Source of the DNA: Macrotis lagotis
Lineage: Eukaryota; Chordata; Mammalia; Peramelemorphia; Peramelidae
Direction: 5' to 3'
Assembly (NCBI RefSeq): GCF_037893015.1
Contig: NC_133661.1
Span: 189,237,991-189,301,990, forward strand
DNA length: 64,000 nt
Shown here: piece by piece, positions 12,373-23,099 of the stretch
Numbering within the stretch: the first letter of the stretch is position 1
Layout: the number at the start of each line of letters is the position of its first letter
Made by a program: the position numbers and the translations under genes
Notes under the pieces: generated by a model
Seen by the model: the letters and a program-made list of their open reading frames with translations, nothing else
The model's database searches: none
What the model was told of the DNA's origin: nothing

Positions 12373-12919
12373 AGATAAAAAAGAGAATGAAGTCCCATGC
12401 CTCCTCAAATTTCCATCCATTTCTGCATATCACAGCACAAACTAAAACATCTTTAGATTTAGAATTAAAATAAAATAGTAGAAAAATATAAATCAAATTT
12501 AAAGTTTATTCTCTAGGATTTACCATGAAACCCAGGTCATCTATCCAAAGCAACTTTCTGAAACAAAGAGTAAAAGGGCATATTTATCCATGGACAAAAG
12601 GGAAGCTAAATCTTTTACCTCCTTGGAGACCTGTTCATTAGGTTGTACAATATTAAGTTTAATATTTGCTTATCAAAGGCTTTCATCCTTATGTAATGTT
12701 CTCTGATGAACCGCTATCTGTTACTGGATTTGAAATATAATGAAGACAAGTTTACCCAACTTTTCTAATCATTTGTGTTCCTGAGTTTGTAATTAACATA
12801 GGAAGAGTTAACTTTCCATTTCTTACAACAGGAAGAAATGACTTTTATTTAAATGAGGATTATAGTTAGAAATGCTTATTAAACTTTCTCAAGAGTAAAT
12901 GGAAAATAATCCAGAATAG
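12373..12919. other. AT-rich sequence, nothing assigned
   Basis: No gene or clear repeat seen in this stretch between HAL1 A and the L2 fragment. Confidence 0.4.
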
Positions 12920-13450
12920 ATATATGTTAGCAGTAAAGGAATCAATGAAGGCCTCCTGCAGAAAGTATTCTTTGAAATGAGCTTTGAAGCACCGTAAGGG
13001 CAACTTAAAATTGGAACTTAAGGAGCATTACAGGAGTGAGCGGAAGACAGTGTTGGGAAACAGGGATATGTAGCGACATTTGTCAGGAAGAATTTCATGT
13101 AGATCAAGGTTACTGGATCATTTATGGACTGAGTGAAGGAGAATAAGGTGGGAAGAGACTAGAATGGTAAAAAGGACTGATTATGGAGAAATTTAAATGC
13201 TAAACAGAAGACTGAAAGTCATAGGAAGCCCAGAGCAGAGCCAGAATATGAAGGGGTTTGAGGGAAATAACCAAGTCAGAACTACAGAACTAGAAAAGTC
13301 ATCTTGAAAACTTACTGAATTATCCTGGGTAAGCAGTTAGAAGGTAATTTTAGTAATCTAGGCAAGAGTTGATGATGATCTTCACTAGGTTTAAAACCAT
13401 GTGAATGGAATGAAGTAGACTTATAAGAGAGATTTTGTGAAGATATAAAT
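12920..13450 (-). repeat. L2/CR1-clade LINE fragment, antisense RT C-terminal part
   Basis: The plus strand shows the antisense of the L2 RT C-terminus in order: 'tttgaaatgagctttgaag', 'attatggagaaatttaaatgctaa', 'catcttgaaaacttactgaa', 'agtaatctaggcaagagttgatg'. These correspond to L2 antisense boxes such as 'ttatggagggccttgaatgcca' and 'caatagtccaggcgagaggtgatg'. Many indels mark it as ancient. Confidence 0.65.
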
Positions 13451-13539
13451 GATAGCATGTGGGTTCATTTGAAAAATATCCTATTAAACTTGAAATGGAC
13501 CCTTAATACACCAAGACATTCATTTTATTTTTTTCCTAA

Positions 13540-14060
13540 TTTATGCCACATTTCATTCCCCTCTGAAGATCTTCCAAAACTTCTCTTCCCTCCTGAAGAC
13601 CCACTTCTCCACTTCTCCTCCACCTCCCCATCTCTCTCAGATGAGGACCTTGCTTCTCACTCTGATGAAAAAACTAAGGCTATTCATTGTGAGTTATCTC
13701 TTTCTCATTCTACTCATCACAAAAATTCTAAGCATCCTTTCCCACTCTCTCCTTTCCTCCTCAGTCTCTGTTAATGAAGTGACCCTTCTCTCTGCCAAAG
13801 TCAATCCCCTACATGTGCACTTGTTCCACCATCTTCTCTAGTAGATTTCATCCTCAATCAACTCCCTCCAAATCTTCAAACTCTATCTATGAACTATTTG
13901 ACTCTCTAATGTCTTCAAAGATGCCCATCTCTTTCAACCAAAAAAAAAGGAAAAGAAAATTTCCATTATATTCTGTACCTTTTGTCTCTCCTCCCTTTCT
14001 CAACTAAATACCTTGAAAATATTGCGAAAGTTTATTTCCATTTTCTCAGCCTTAACCTCA
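13540..14060 (+). repeat. L2/CR1-clade LINE fragment, start of RT domain
   Basis: The frame around 13978-14030 reads like YLLSLLPFSTKYLENIA. This corresponds to the conserved 'YRPISLLPFLSKILEKIV' box at the N-terminal side of L2/CR1 reverse transcriptases. Upstream pyrimidine-rich sequence ('aatgaagtgacccttctctctgcc', 'gatttcatcctcaatc') agrees with the same family. Stops interrupt all frames. Confidence 0.6.
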
Positions 14061-14777
14061 AATTTGTACAATTTTACAAATTTACAATTCTGACTTCATA
14101 ACTCAAACGAAACTACAATTTCCAATGTTAGCAATAATTTCTCAATTGCCAGATAAGATTATCTTTTCTCAGTTTTATTTTTTTTACCTAGCTGTTGGAT
14201 ATTTTGCTATAGGCCTCATTCTCTTAGATACTCTTGTCTATATACCCTTGTTCTACTTAGTTGAACACTAGTAAGTGCTTGTTGATTAATAAGTTGATTC
14301 ACCCAATGTTTGTGATGCTATCAAGACCAAAAAGAATACTGGAAGAGTACAGGAATCAATACTGAAGATTTGGGGGTGGAATAGGAGTGGGAGAGGTATT
14401 GTGCTTCTTTTCCACCCTGGCACTATCCTGACAGGAAGTTCATTTTTTTTTTGATATTGAGTAGACAACTTTGCTATAATCTTCAGGCCTTTTAAGGCAT
14501 GAAGGAGGATAATGCAGATCAATTAATTAATAGGAGGATAATGTTGATCAATCCATTAATTATTTATTCAACCTCCAATATCCCCAAGTGCTGTATTTAG
14601 TATTTTGGAAAATCCAAAAAACAAACAAAGAAAGAAACTAATTAGTTTGACCTAAATGAAGAGAAAAGGTGAGCATAAAAGTTAAAATAAGGCAAACAAT
14701 TCAGAGAAAGAAAGTGATATGATAAGTATGAGTGGGATGTTGTAAAAACTAGACTGAAAATGGAATCAGTCTGGCCA
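14061..14777. other. Unassigned AT-rich sequence
   Basis: No coding potential or identifiable element was seen. 'aggaggataatg' and 'attaattaat' recur as short local repeats near 14504-14570. Confidence 0.4.
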
Positions 14778-15605
14778 ATATGACTAGAAAGGATAATGAT
14801 CATTGTTGGAAGGGTTGTGGGAAATCTGGGACACTATTACATTGTTGGTGGAGCTGTGAACTCCTCCAACATTTCTGGAGAGCAATTTGGAACTACACCC
14901 AAGGGGCAACAAAAATGTACATACCTTTTGATCCAGAAATACCACTACTGGCTCTATACCCTCTATACCCTGAGGAGGTAATGAAAAGGGTAAAACCATC
15001 ACTTGTACAAAAATATTCATAGCAGGCCTGTTTGTGGTGGCAAAGAATTGGAAATCAAGTAAATGTCCTTCATTTGGGGAATTATTTAGCAAACTGTGGT
15101 ATACGTATGTCATGGAACACTATTGTTCTATTAGAAGCCAGGAGGGCTGGGAATTCAGGGAAGCCTGGTGGGTTATGCATGAACTGATAAAGAGTGAGAT
15201 GAGCAGACCCAGAAAAATATTGTACAACCTAACAGCAACATGGGGATGATGATCAAACTTGATGGACTTGCTCATTCCATCAGTGCAACAATCAGGGACA
15301 ATTTGGGGCTGTCCGCAATGGAGAATGCCATCTGTATCTAGAGAAAGAACTGTGGAGTTTGAACAAAGATAAAGGAATATTACCTTTAATTTAGAAAAAA
15401 ACTGATTGTCTGATCTTGCTCTCTCTGATACTTTATGTTTCTTTCTTAAGGATATGATTTCTCTCTCATCACATTCAATTTGGATCAGTGTATACCATGG
15501 AAACAATGTAAAGACTGGCAGATTGTCTTTTGTGGGGGTGGAGGGAGGGAAGTAAGATTAGTGGGAAAATTGTAAAACTCAAAATAAATAAAATTTTATA
15601 ATTCA
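14778..15605 (+). mobile_element. 5'-truncated L1: ORF2 3' end plus 3' UTR
   Basis: The 5' part encodes the Cys-rich C-terminus of L1 ORF2p (frame from about 14795 reads CWKGCGKSGTLLHCWWSC, then IPFDPEIPLLALYP), followed by remnants like WKSSKCPSFGELFSKLWYTYVMEHYCSI. This is the typical end of ORF2. The 3' UTR then runs through 'aacagcaacatggggatgatg', 'gagaaagaactgtggagt' and 'gtaaaactcaaaataaataaaa', with an A-rich tail at about 15580-15615. Severe 5' truncation is usual for L1 insertions. ORF2 is frameshifted and inactive. Confidence 0.85.
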
Positions 15606-16384
15606 AAAAAAAGAGAAAACTATACGTAATATCCAAATTAAAAAAAAAGAAAAGAAATGCAATCTCAGAGTTCAGCAGCATGAGAGGGGTAAAAATTCTG
15701 ACTCTTCAGAAATATAGTGCTAAATTAGTTTAAGCCATAGGCCTCAGACTCAGATTCTATTTCTCAAGAATCAGGTGAGTATCAGAATCAGATCTCTGCC
15801 TAGAAAAATTATGTCACCCAAACCATATAAGGTTTAACAAACAGGCAACCCCTCCCTTTCACTTTGGATCATCAAATTTGAAAAATTGTTGTAGTAAAAG
15901 TCAGCAGAAAAGAGGAGGGGAAATGGGTTGTGGTTTTTGTGGTTTTTTAACCCTGCTTCAGCTTCTGTAATTCAGTTTTTCCTACTCTCTCTCTCTCTCT
16001 TGCAGAGAGTTAGGAACTGCCCTGCTTCCTGCAAGAATGGAAATAAAAAAAAAAAGAATGGAAATAAATTTTAACTCTTTGCTGCCACTTTGAGAGGATT
16101 CCAAGTAGTCATTTTGGATTAGGGTCTCAACACCCTGCACAGCAAGAACTCAAGAATTACATTATGAATACAGGAGAACTCTCTCAAAATAAGGGAAAAA
16201 ATAAATATTAAAGACCTGACTAAATTAAATGACCATTATAATTACTAATAATTTTCATGATTGTTTACTGACCTCAATTTTTAATAGTTAGAACTGTTGA
16301 CTTGTGATATAAATCAAACCTAGCTAAAGAAAATTATTTTCTCTCTTTTCCTAGATAAATCTAGTATTCTTCTAGCTGACTCTA
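15606..16384. other. Unassigned; LTR-like features weak
   Basis: Contains a short TC repeat (about 15984-16002) and a tandem copy of 'aagaatggaaataaa' at about 16033 and 16055 with poly(A)-signal-like 'aataaa' boxes. No TG…CA ends or primer site could be defined, so an LTR call is not supported. Confidence 0.35.
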
Positions 16385-16590
16385 CAGTTAAAGAACTGTA
16401 GTTTGAGTCAGGAAGTCCTGAGTTCAAATCCAGGCTCAGACATTTAGCCATGTAATTTGGGGCAAGTCACCTCACCCATCTCAATTCCATCATCTGTAAA
16501 GGTGAGAATAATAAGAACACCTCCATCCTAGTACAGATAAAATGATATATTTGTAAAGTGCTTTACAAATCTCAGAATATTTAATAACTG
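16385..16590 (+). repeat. MIR/THER-type CORE-SINE
   Basis: Boxes in order: 'gagttcaaatccaggctcagaca', 'ggggcaagtcacctcac', 'tcatctgtaaaggtgagaataata' and 'tttgtaaagtgctttacaaat'. This is the full tRNA-related to LINE-tail order of a MIR-like SINE, moderately diverged. Confidence 0.8.
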
Positions 16591-17174
16591 TCATTTATTT
16601 TCCTAGTCTTCCATTTTTCTTCTTGAAATATTTTAAATTAAAAATCCAATTCTATATAGTATCTTCCATGTTCTTTCACTTTTTGTTTGTTATATTTTGG
16701 AATTCTAAACCTTGCTTAAACTACATTAACATCCAGCCATTGTTTTAGTCTAATGTATGATGTTAACAAATGATCTGAAAGTCCATAAAGGTATTTGAAA
16801 TGAAATAGTCTTATGCTCTAGCAAAAACATTTATTATCTGAGAAAAAAACTTGTAGGGGTGAGAAGATCCTACAAGAAATTATAAAGATATTGTAGTTTC
16901 TAGAGTTTATTGGTGAAGAACAGTCGTAAAGGGAGAGTATATATTTAGACAAAGTAAGTCAGTAAGAGGATGTTTAGAAAGTCCCGAATAAGGCTTTGAG
17001 TCTGCAGCTTTTGCTCAAGGTTCCCCTTCTTCTGATCAAGGTTGTCAGGCATCTCTGAGTCTCAGGAAAGCCTTCTAATTGGGTGGTTGTTGCATAACTT
17101 CATTATCCTGCTCCTCTAAGAAAAAGTGAGGTTCCAACACATAATATATAGTCATTAGAGAGCCCATGTTAACA
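16591..17174. other. Unassigned sequence upstream of HAL1 B
   Basis: No gene is visible. 'aaatggggtactcta' at its end is the 5' target-site duplication of HAL1 B. Confidence 0.4.
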
Positions 17175-17897
17175 AATGGGGTACTCTAGATGGCAGCAGA
17201 AGAGGACCATCTCTTAGGTGTTCTCCATCAAAACTTACAAACTAAGTACTCTAACTATATTTTTGGAAGACAGAGACCACAGAGGGATGCAGTGAGGCAG
17301 TTCTCCAATGCACGGTAACCTGGAAAAGAGTGGAAAGGCTCGGCTACATGGGGTCGGAGGGGTGGCCCACCATAGGGTTGGCCTGCCAGAGTTAAGGAAC
17401 TTCAGCCTCCCGGAGGCAGCCCCAGGGCACTGGGAGCCATGGCTCACCTCAGCAGGGGCAGTTTCCTGATCTACATCCCAGGGAGCACCAGGCACAACGT
17501 GGGAGTTGGGGGGGGGGGTTCTGCAAGAGTGTGGATGTGAAGCCCAACTCTCAGGGTACACAGCCAGCAGCTTGGCCTGGCAGCCCACATCTAGGAACCA
17601 GAAGCAGGCAGAGCTGGTAAGCAGTAGCCCCCAGGGCATGAGTGCTGAGCCTAGGGAGGAGAGTGGGAGAGACTGCCGAGTTCTCTACCTCTGTTCCTGG
17701 AACAGGACTCTGGGGTTCTGACTACATTCAGATCCTGATCTCAGTTGAGGCCCCCCAAAGAACAGCAGGGCCTCCTCCATCTCAGTCCCATGGCAGAGGG
17801 GTATGGTTATGGTCATTCATAGACTAGGAGGAAAGACAGAGCCTCACACACATTAAAAGCTCAGGAAGAAACCCAAGACCAGTCACAGGCTAGAGAA

Positions 17898-18935
17898 ATG
17901 AGTAAACAGAGAAAAAAGAGGAAAACCATTGAGTGATACTTTGCCTGTGATCCCAAGAAGAATCAAAACACTCAATCTGAAGATGAGTAAGTACAAGCTC
18001 CTGCACCTAAAGACTCCAAGAAAAACAGAAATTGGGCTCAGGCTATGATAGAGCTCAAAAAAGACTTTGAAATTCAAGTGAGGGAGGTAGAAGAAAAAAC
18101 TGGGAAATGAAATGAGAGAGATGCAGGAAAAACAAAAAAAAGAAGTCAGCAGCTTAGTCAAGGAGATCCAGAAAAATGCTGAAGAAAATAACATGCTAAA
18201 AACCAGCATAAGTCAAATGGATAAAACAGTTCAAAAAGTTATTGAGGAGAGAAATGCTTTAAAAAGCAGAATTGGCAGGATTGAAAAAGAGATAAGAAAG
18301 CTCTCTGAGGAAAACAAATCCTTCAGACAAAGAATGGAACTGAGGGAAATTGCTGATTTTACAAGAAATCAGGACACAATTTTTCAAAACCAAAAGAGTG
18401 AAAAATTAGATGAAAATGTGAAACAACTTATTGAATAAATAACTGATCTAGAAAACAGATATAGGAAAGATAATTTGAAAATTATTGGAATACCTGAAAG
18501 TCATGACCAGGAAAAGAGCCTTGACATCATTTTCAAAGAATTGCTAAAGGTAAATTTCCCTGACATCCTAGAAGCAGATGGCGAAATAGAAATTGAGAGA
18601 ATCTACCTATCTCTCCAAGAAAGAGAACAAAAAAACAACCCCCAGGAATATTATAGCCAAGTTCCAGAACTCCCAAGTCAAAGAGAAAATATTACAAGCA
18701 GCCAAAAGGACACAATCAAATATCATGGAGCTGCATTCAGGATTACATAGTACTGAGCAGCAACTACATTAAAAGCTCATAGGCCTTGGAATATAATATT
18801 CCAGAATGCAAAAGAGCTTAGAATGCAACTGAGAATCAACTACCTAGCAAAACTGAACATCCTCTTCCAGGGGAAAAAATGGACTTTCAATGAACCAGGG
18901 GAATTTCGAGCTGAACAGAAGGTTTGATCTTCAAA
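17898..18935 (+). pseudogene. HAL1 ORF1 pseudogene, copy B
   Basis: ORF1p-like: basic N-terminus (ATG 17898, MSKQRKKRKTIE then TGA at 17934-17936), and a coiled coil rich in Glu, Lys and Asn (about 18060-18440). A canonical RRM entry box reads LENRYRKDNLKIIGIP (18448-18495), and the FPDILE…IEIERI box follows. The QNSQVKEKILQAAKR box and the C-terminal domain (about 18810-18935) come last. Lesions visible: the stop at codon 13, a frameshift just before 18112, TAA at 18436-18438, and a frameshift in the A/C-rich run near 18630-18645. ORF1p normally coats L1 RNA as a trimeric chaperone; this copy cannot make it intact. Confidence 0.82.
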
Positions 18936-19454
18936 TACAGGAGGACTCAGGTGAAGCATAGAGAGTGGAGGAGAAGGGGAAAATATGAGGGACTCAATGA
19001 TGATGAACTACATGTGTTCCTGTATAGAAAAATGATACAGATAATACTCATATGAACCTTATCATTTAATAGAACAAGTAGAAGGAGCTTTTGTAGATGA
19101 AGCATGGGAAAATCTGAATTTGAAGATATATTGTGGTGTAAAAATGGAGTCAATAGATAAAAGGGAAATTTAATGGGAGAAAGAAAAAGAAGAAGAGGAA
19201 TAGAATAAGATATTTCACATAATAAGATTTTCCTTTATTACAATGAGCTATTGCAATGATATGGAAGGGGTAATGAGGAAATCCTCACTCTCATCAGAGG
19301 TGGCTAGGTGAAGAAACCACATATATACTCAATGGGGTATAGACATCTGGAGTAAGAAGGAAAGAACGGGCACGGGGGAAGGGGGGTATGTGAGTGACGG
19401 AGGAGAGGATGGACCATGGGGGGAGAGTGTTCAGATATAACACATTTTCTTTTT

Positions 19455-19601
19455 TTACTTCTTACATGTAAGTAAGGAATTGGATGGCCTGTCTAGGACC
19501 ATAGGGCCAGGTGCATGCTGGACATAAGGGGTGGTTTGTGGACTCAGGGTTTCTTGGCACCCAGGGCCAGGGATCTGTCTGCTGTGTTAGTCAGCTACCC
19601 T
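19455..19601 (-). repeat. Antisense WSINE1-like unit 1 inside HAL1 B
   Basis: Diverged antisense SINE ('tggcctgtctaggaccatagg', 'cccagggccagggatctgtctgctg'). Same insertion point and order as in copy A. The equivalent place is empty in copies C, D, F and H. Confidence 0.68.
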
Positions 19602-19725
19602 ACAGCAGAGTCAGAGTGAAAGGAGGCAGAAAATATAGTACATGGCAGTGGAGAAGTACGAATGGATTGAGTTGTGATTAGCAATGGCAACGGTAGAAGA
19701 AATATGGATATAACTTTTGTGATGG

Positions 19726-19850
19726 GCAAATGGGGATGGGTGGGCTGCCAGGGGCCGCACAGATGGGTGATTTTTGGGTGTTTGAGGCCGGATTTACACT
19801 CAGGTATTCCTGGCCCAAGGGCCGGTGCTCTGTTCATCACCAACCACCCC
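19726..19850 (-). repeat. Antisense WSINE1-like unit 2 inside HAL1 B
   Basis: Clear antisense boxes: 'tttgaggccggattt', 'ctcaggtattcctggc', 'gggccggtgctctgttcatc'. Compared with copy A, about 120 bases just before this unit are deleted. Confidence 0.8.
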
Positions 19851-19908
19851 TACTATTATTATTATTAATATTACTATTTTATTTTATTTTGGGTCTGTTT
19901 TTCTTTTT

Positions 19909-20047
19909 ATTTTTGCAGGGCAATGGGGTTGAGGTGGCTTGCACAGCATCACACAGCTTGGTGATTGTTGGGTGTCTGGGGCCAGATTCAGGCTCGGGTG
20001 CCTGGCTCCAGGGCCGGTGCTCCATACACTGTACCACCTGGCCATAC
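19909..20047 (-). repeat. Antisense WSINE1-like unit 3 inside HAL1 B
   Basis: 'tttttgcagggcaatggggtt' to 'ctccagggccggtgctcc' to 'tgtaccacctggcc' is the antisense WSINE1 body. Confidence 0.82.
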
Positions 20048-20052
20048 CTAAA

Positions 20053-20101
20053 ATTATAATAATAATAATAATAATAATAATTATTATTATTATTATTATT
20101 T
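20053..20101. repeat. (AAT)n(ATT)n palindromic microsatellite
   Basis: An ATA-triplet run is followed immediately by its own reverse complement, a TTA-triplet run, centred at 20080/20081. The arms can pair base for base. It lies at the downstream edge of SINE unit 3 in HAL1 B. Copy A has only a short imperfect version (about 12188-12202). Confidence 0.92.
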
Positions 20102-20354
20102 TGCTTTTTCTTTTATTTTTTTCTCTCCCCCTTATATTATCACCCATGTGGGTCCATATTTTTTGGGGGGGTAGGGTGTTTTATATTTGCTCTTAAACAA
20201 GAATATTTTAGTAATGTATAAAAAACATTATTTGTCCAAAATAAGAATGAATGAATGAATTAGTTAATTAATTAATTAAAAAAACAATGGGGTACTCTAA
20301 AAATTTCAGTTTAAACTACGATCCTCTCCAACTTTAAAAAAAAAGTAAAGTAAG

Positions 20355-20440
20355 AACTGCTAGGTGACAGAATTGTCAGAGCACGTGCTCTGGAGTCTGG
20401 AGGACCTCAGAAATTTGATATTTACTAGTTGTGTGAAAAG
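20355..20440 (+). repeat. SINE 5' fragment (CORE-SINE head)
   Basis: 'gctaggtgacagaattgtcagagcacgtgctctggagtctggaggacctcag' and 'tactagttgtgtga' match the head of the MIR/WSINE group. The 3' half is lacking. Confidence 0.6.
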
Positions 20441-20519
20441 GAAAGGAAGGAAAGTTTTATTTAATAACTGTTCCTGTGTGCCATCTCCTCTTCTAAAGAC
20501 TTTTAAAGAAAACAGAATA

Positions 20520-20692
20520 AGTATTTATTAGATACTGGCTATGTGCCAGACACAGTATTATTTTTTTGCAGATATATCTCCTTTGATACTCAAGATAATT
20601 TTGCAAAGCAAGTGCTATTGTCTCCATTTTACAACTGAGAAAGTTGAGGGAAACAGAGGCTAAATGACTTAAGGATCACATTTTATAATTTT
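20520..20692 (-). repeat. MIR-type CORE-SINE, antisense
   Basis: The antisense MIR order is well kept: 'tttattagatactggctatgtgccagacacagt', 'tgatactcaagataattttgcaaag', 'ctccattttacaactgagaaa', 'agaggctaaatgacttaaggatcaca'. Confidence 0.75.
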
Positions 20693-20713
20693 ATTTATAT
20701 ATGTTCATTAGAT

Positions 20714-20720
20714 AAATATA

Positions 20721-20772
<52 letters not shown>
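20714..20772. repeat. (TA)n microsatellite
   Basis: About 48 bases of pure TA repeat preceded by 'ataaatatatgca'. The TA-encoded open frame over it is not a gene. Confidence 0.95.
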
Positions 20773-20774
<2 letters not shown>

Positions 20775-20929
20775 AGGGGGATATACAAGTATTTCATTCC
20801 CCTTCCACATCACCCTCCCTCACTGAAAAAGAAAATATAGAAAATATGATATATTTCAGAATTTTGCTGGGTCAAAATTTGCACTTATATAAGGGCACAT
20901 GAGAGAGATTGCTACCTTTTGGTTGCATT

Positions 20930-21450
20930 GAGACATCCACTCACTGTTTTGTTAGACAAAGACTTTCTATGACTTTAATAGACAGTTTCATAATTTCTTG
21001 CACCAAAAGAAAAAAAGGAGTTTTCAGAGATATTGCTTATCTTTTTTAAGTTTGAGTCTTGAACCACCTGGATTCTTGAATGGTTACCATAATTATGCAT
21101 GTCTACTGTCTGATATATCAAACAACCAGTACTTTTGGAACTGGAATTCCATTCCCCCTGATTCCTGACACTCTTGACCCTACATGCCTGGAGCTGCCTA
21201 CTGTAAGCCCCTTCCTCCTTTGACCAACCTATCCTTCCTTCCTTTGTCAAGGAATATATGAGGTTCTCATCCTCAACATAGCTGAGCTGTTTCAGCATTA
21301 GAATGTCCCCAGAAATAGACTATCTCAGCTTTAGGCTTTTCAATTCACTTGATTGTATCATACTTATCTAATAAAGACACTTTTGGTTTCAGTCAAAGAG
21401 TGATTAATTTGCTCATTGTGACCTCTGGACATCTTCCCTCTGGGGAGAGA
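20930..21450 (+). mobile_element. Possible solo LTR of an endogenous retrovirus
   Basis: Features that together resemble an LTR promoter and polyadenylation region are a TATA-like 'aatatatgagg' (about 21253-21263), an AATAAA signal at 21370-21375 about 115 bases later, and GT/CT-rich sequence after it ('ttggtttcagtcaaagag', 'ctcattgtgacctctgg'). No TG…CA ends, TSD, primer site or gag/pol sequence could be fixed. It could equally be unrelated unique sequence. Confidence 0.3.
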
Positions 21451-21821
21451 AAAAGAGAGAGATTCAGATTCCCTTGTGTATGTGCTTCACTTTACTCAAC
21501 TTAGATAGGCTTCATCTGAACTCAGCAATTCACTTCCTTATAGATTTTTCAGTTTGGTATGACTGGTAGGGCCTTTGAGAACAGAGAAACTGCAGCACCA
21601 CAAGAATTAGTTTTAAAATGAGATTCAGAACCTGAATTTACTTAACAAAAAAGTCTATCTAAAAAAAATTAGTTGTAAAATTATCATCTTTAATGAACTC
21701 ATTTGCATCAATCTTCAGTGTTCCAATCAAATAAGCATTATAAAGAGACTCAAACAGAAAACACACCTACACTTTTGACAAAATTCACTATTCATTTTAA
21801 AGAATAGAAAATAATTCTTTA
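21451..21821. other. Unassigned sequence
   Basis: No gene or named repeat recognised. Confidence 0.4.
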
Positions 21822-21904
21822 GGGCAGCATGGTGGTATAGTGGGATAGAGTAGTATGTCTGGGGGAAGACTCAACTTCCTGAGCTCAAATCTATTATTAA
21901 CTAG

Positions 21905-21959
<55 letters not shown>

Positions 21960-22115
21960 TCTTGGCAAGACACCTAAACCCATTTTGCCTCAATTTCTTC
22001 ATCTGCAAAATGAGCTGGAGAAAGATATGGTAAACCACTCTAGAATCTTAGCCCAGAAAACCCCAAATAAAATCATAAAGAGTTTGATATGATTAAAAGA
22101 ATTGAACAACAATAA
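21822..22115 (+). repeat. RTE-tailed SINE (MAR1-like) with internal TA expansion
   Basis: The SINE head 'gggcagcatggtggtatagtgg' and 'gacacctaaacccattttgcctcaatttcttcatctgcaaaatgag' are followed by 'ggtaaaccactctagaatctt', 'gaaaaccccaaataaaatcat' and 'gagtttgatatgattaaaagaattgaacaacaa'. The last part corresponds to the RTE/BovB tail ('gagtcggacacgactga…actgaacaaca'). Such SINEs are thought to be mobilised by RTE. The body is interrupted by (TA)26 at 21906-21957, replacing the 'gctgtgtgaccttgg' box. Confidence 0.82.
21906..21957. repeat. (TA)n microsatellite inside a SINE
   Basis: About 52 bases of pure TA, starting within 'ctagctatata' of the SINE body. Confidence 0.95.
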
Positions 22116-23020
22116 TAAATGATTCTTTGTTTTGAAACCTAGGGGAAAACATTAGGATATTTTAACAAATTCCATTGGGATTTAATCTATGCCAGTACTC
22201 ATTATTACACAAAGATGTTTCCTTTCTTTGTAGCTGCCTGAGAAAGAATTCCTAAATGTATGAATTCCCAGGGCAACCAGGAAAGTCAAACAGTCTACAA
22301 AGTGATAATCTGTGTGTCTACTAGTGTGGTTGGTCCTTGAGTTTTTCATTTAGAGCTGGCATGACATATGTCATACATTAATGTCATATTCAATTACTAT
22401 ATTCCAACTATAAAAAAAAGAGTTTTTAGATACCCATGTAATAATTAAAGGGAAAAGATGAAATTTTCTCTAATCAAGCCTAATGTGAAGAAGTAGCCTT
22501 CAACCAACTATAGTCAGATGACTATTATAAATCCTGAGAGAATTTAGGGCTCCATTGTACCATTAATAAATATTTTTCATTCATCAATACTGAGATATTC
22601 ATAAGGTTTATTCACTTGTTAAAAAATGACTAAAAATCATAATGAAATATTATTACAGGAAAAAAATGAGAAAATGATCAGTTTCAAAGGAAATGAAAAT
22701 ATTTCAATTAAGTGCAGTAAAATGAAGTGAAAAAGAAAGGAGAATGGTTTATGTAAGTTCATCAACATTATAAAGAAAAACAAATTTAAGACACTTTAGA
22801 ATTCTAATCACTGCCATGATAAGTCACAATATTGGAAGGCTGATGAAAATATGGTAGCTCTCTCTTCTCTTACTAGAAAATTGATGGATGTAAAATGCAA
22901 AATAAAATGTATACTTTGAAACATAAACAATATGGGAATTAGTTTTGCAAAAATATTTCCATTATTTTAAGCATTTTCTTTTTTTATTGTAGCATGGGGA
23001 AGAGGAGCAGAAAAAAACAC
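22116..23020. other. AT-rich sequence, nothing assigned
   Basis: No gene, RNA or definite repeat recognised. Confidence 0.4.
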
Positions 23021-23052
<32 letters not shown>

Positions 23053-23066
23053 ATATGTGTGTGTGA
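23021..23066. repeat. (TG)n microsatellite
   Basis: About 30 bases of pure TG followed by 'catatgtgtgtgtga'. Confidence 0.93.
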
Positions 23067-23099
23067 ATATGGGTTTGCATACAAACAATTTTAAAATTT

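Larger units (their letters stand above)
17189..20285 (+). mobile_element. HAL1 (half-L1) copy B, complete insertion with TSDs
   Basis: A 3.1-kb element starting 'gatggcagcagaagagg' and ending in an AT-rich tail. It is flanked by perfect 14-bp target-site duplications 'aatggggtactcta' at 17175-17188 and 20286-20299. Order: 5' UTR with a run of 11-12 G (about 17507-17518), decayed ORF1 (17898 on), purine-rich 3' region, three antisense WSINE1-like units separated by ATT-triplet runs, and tail. No ORF2. The perfect TSD and near-complete structure suggest it is one of the younger insertions here, yet ORF1 already carries several lesions. L1-driven target-primed reverse transcription is inferred. 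Confidence 0.88.

Noticed and set aside
15606..16384. Candidate LTR with repeated 'aagaatggaaataaa'
   Set aside because: No terminal dinucleotides, target duplication or partner LTR could be found. The repeat is a short tandem duplication.
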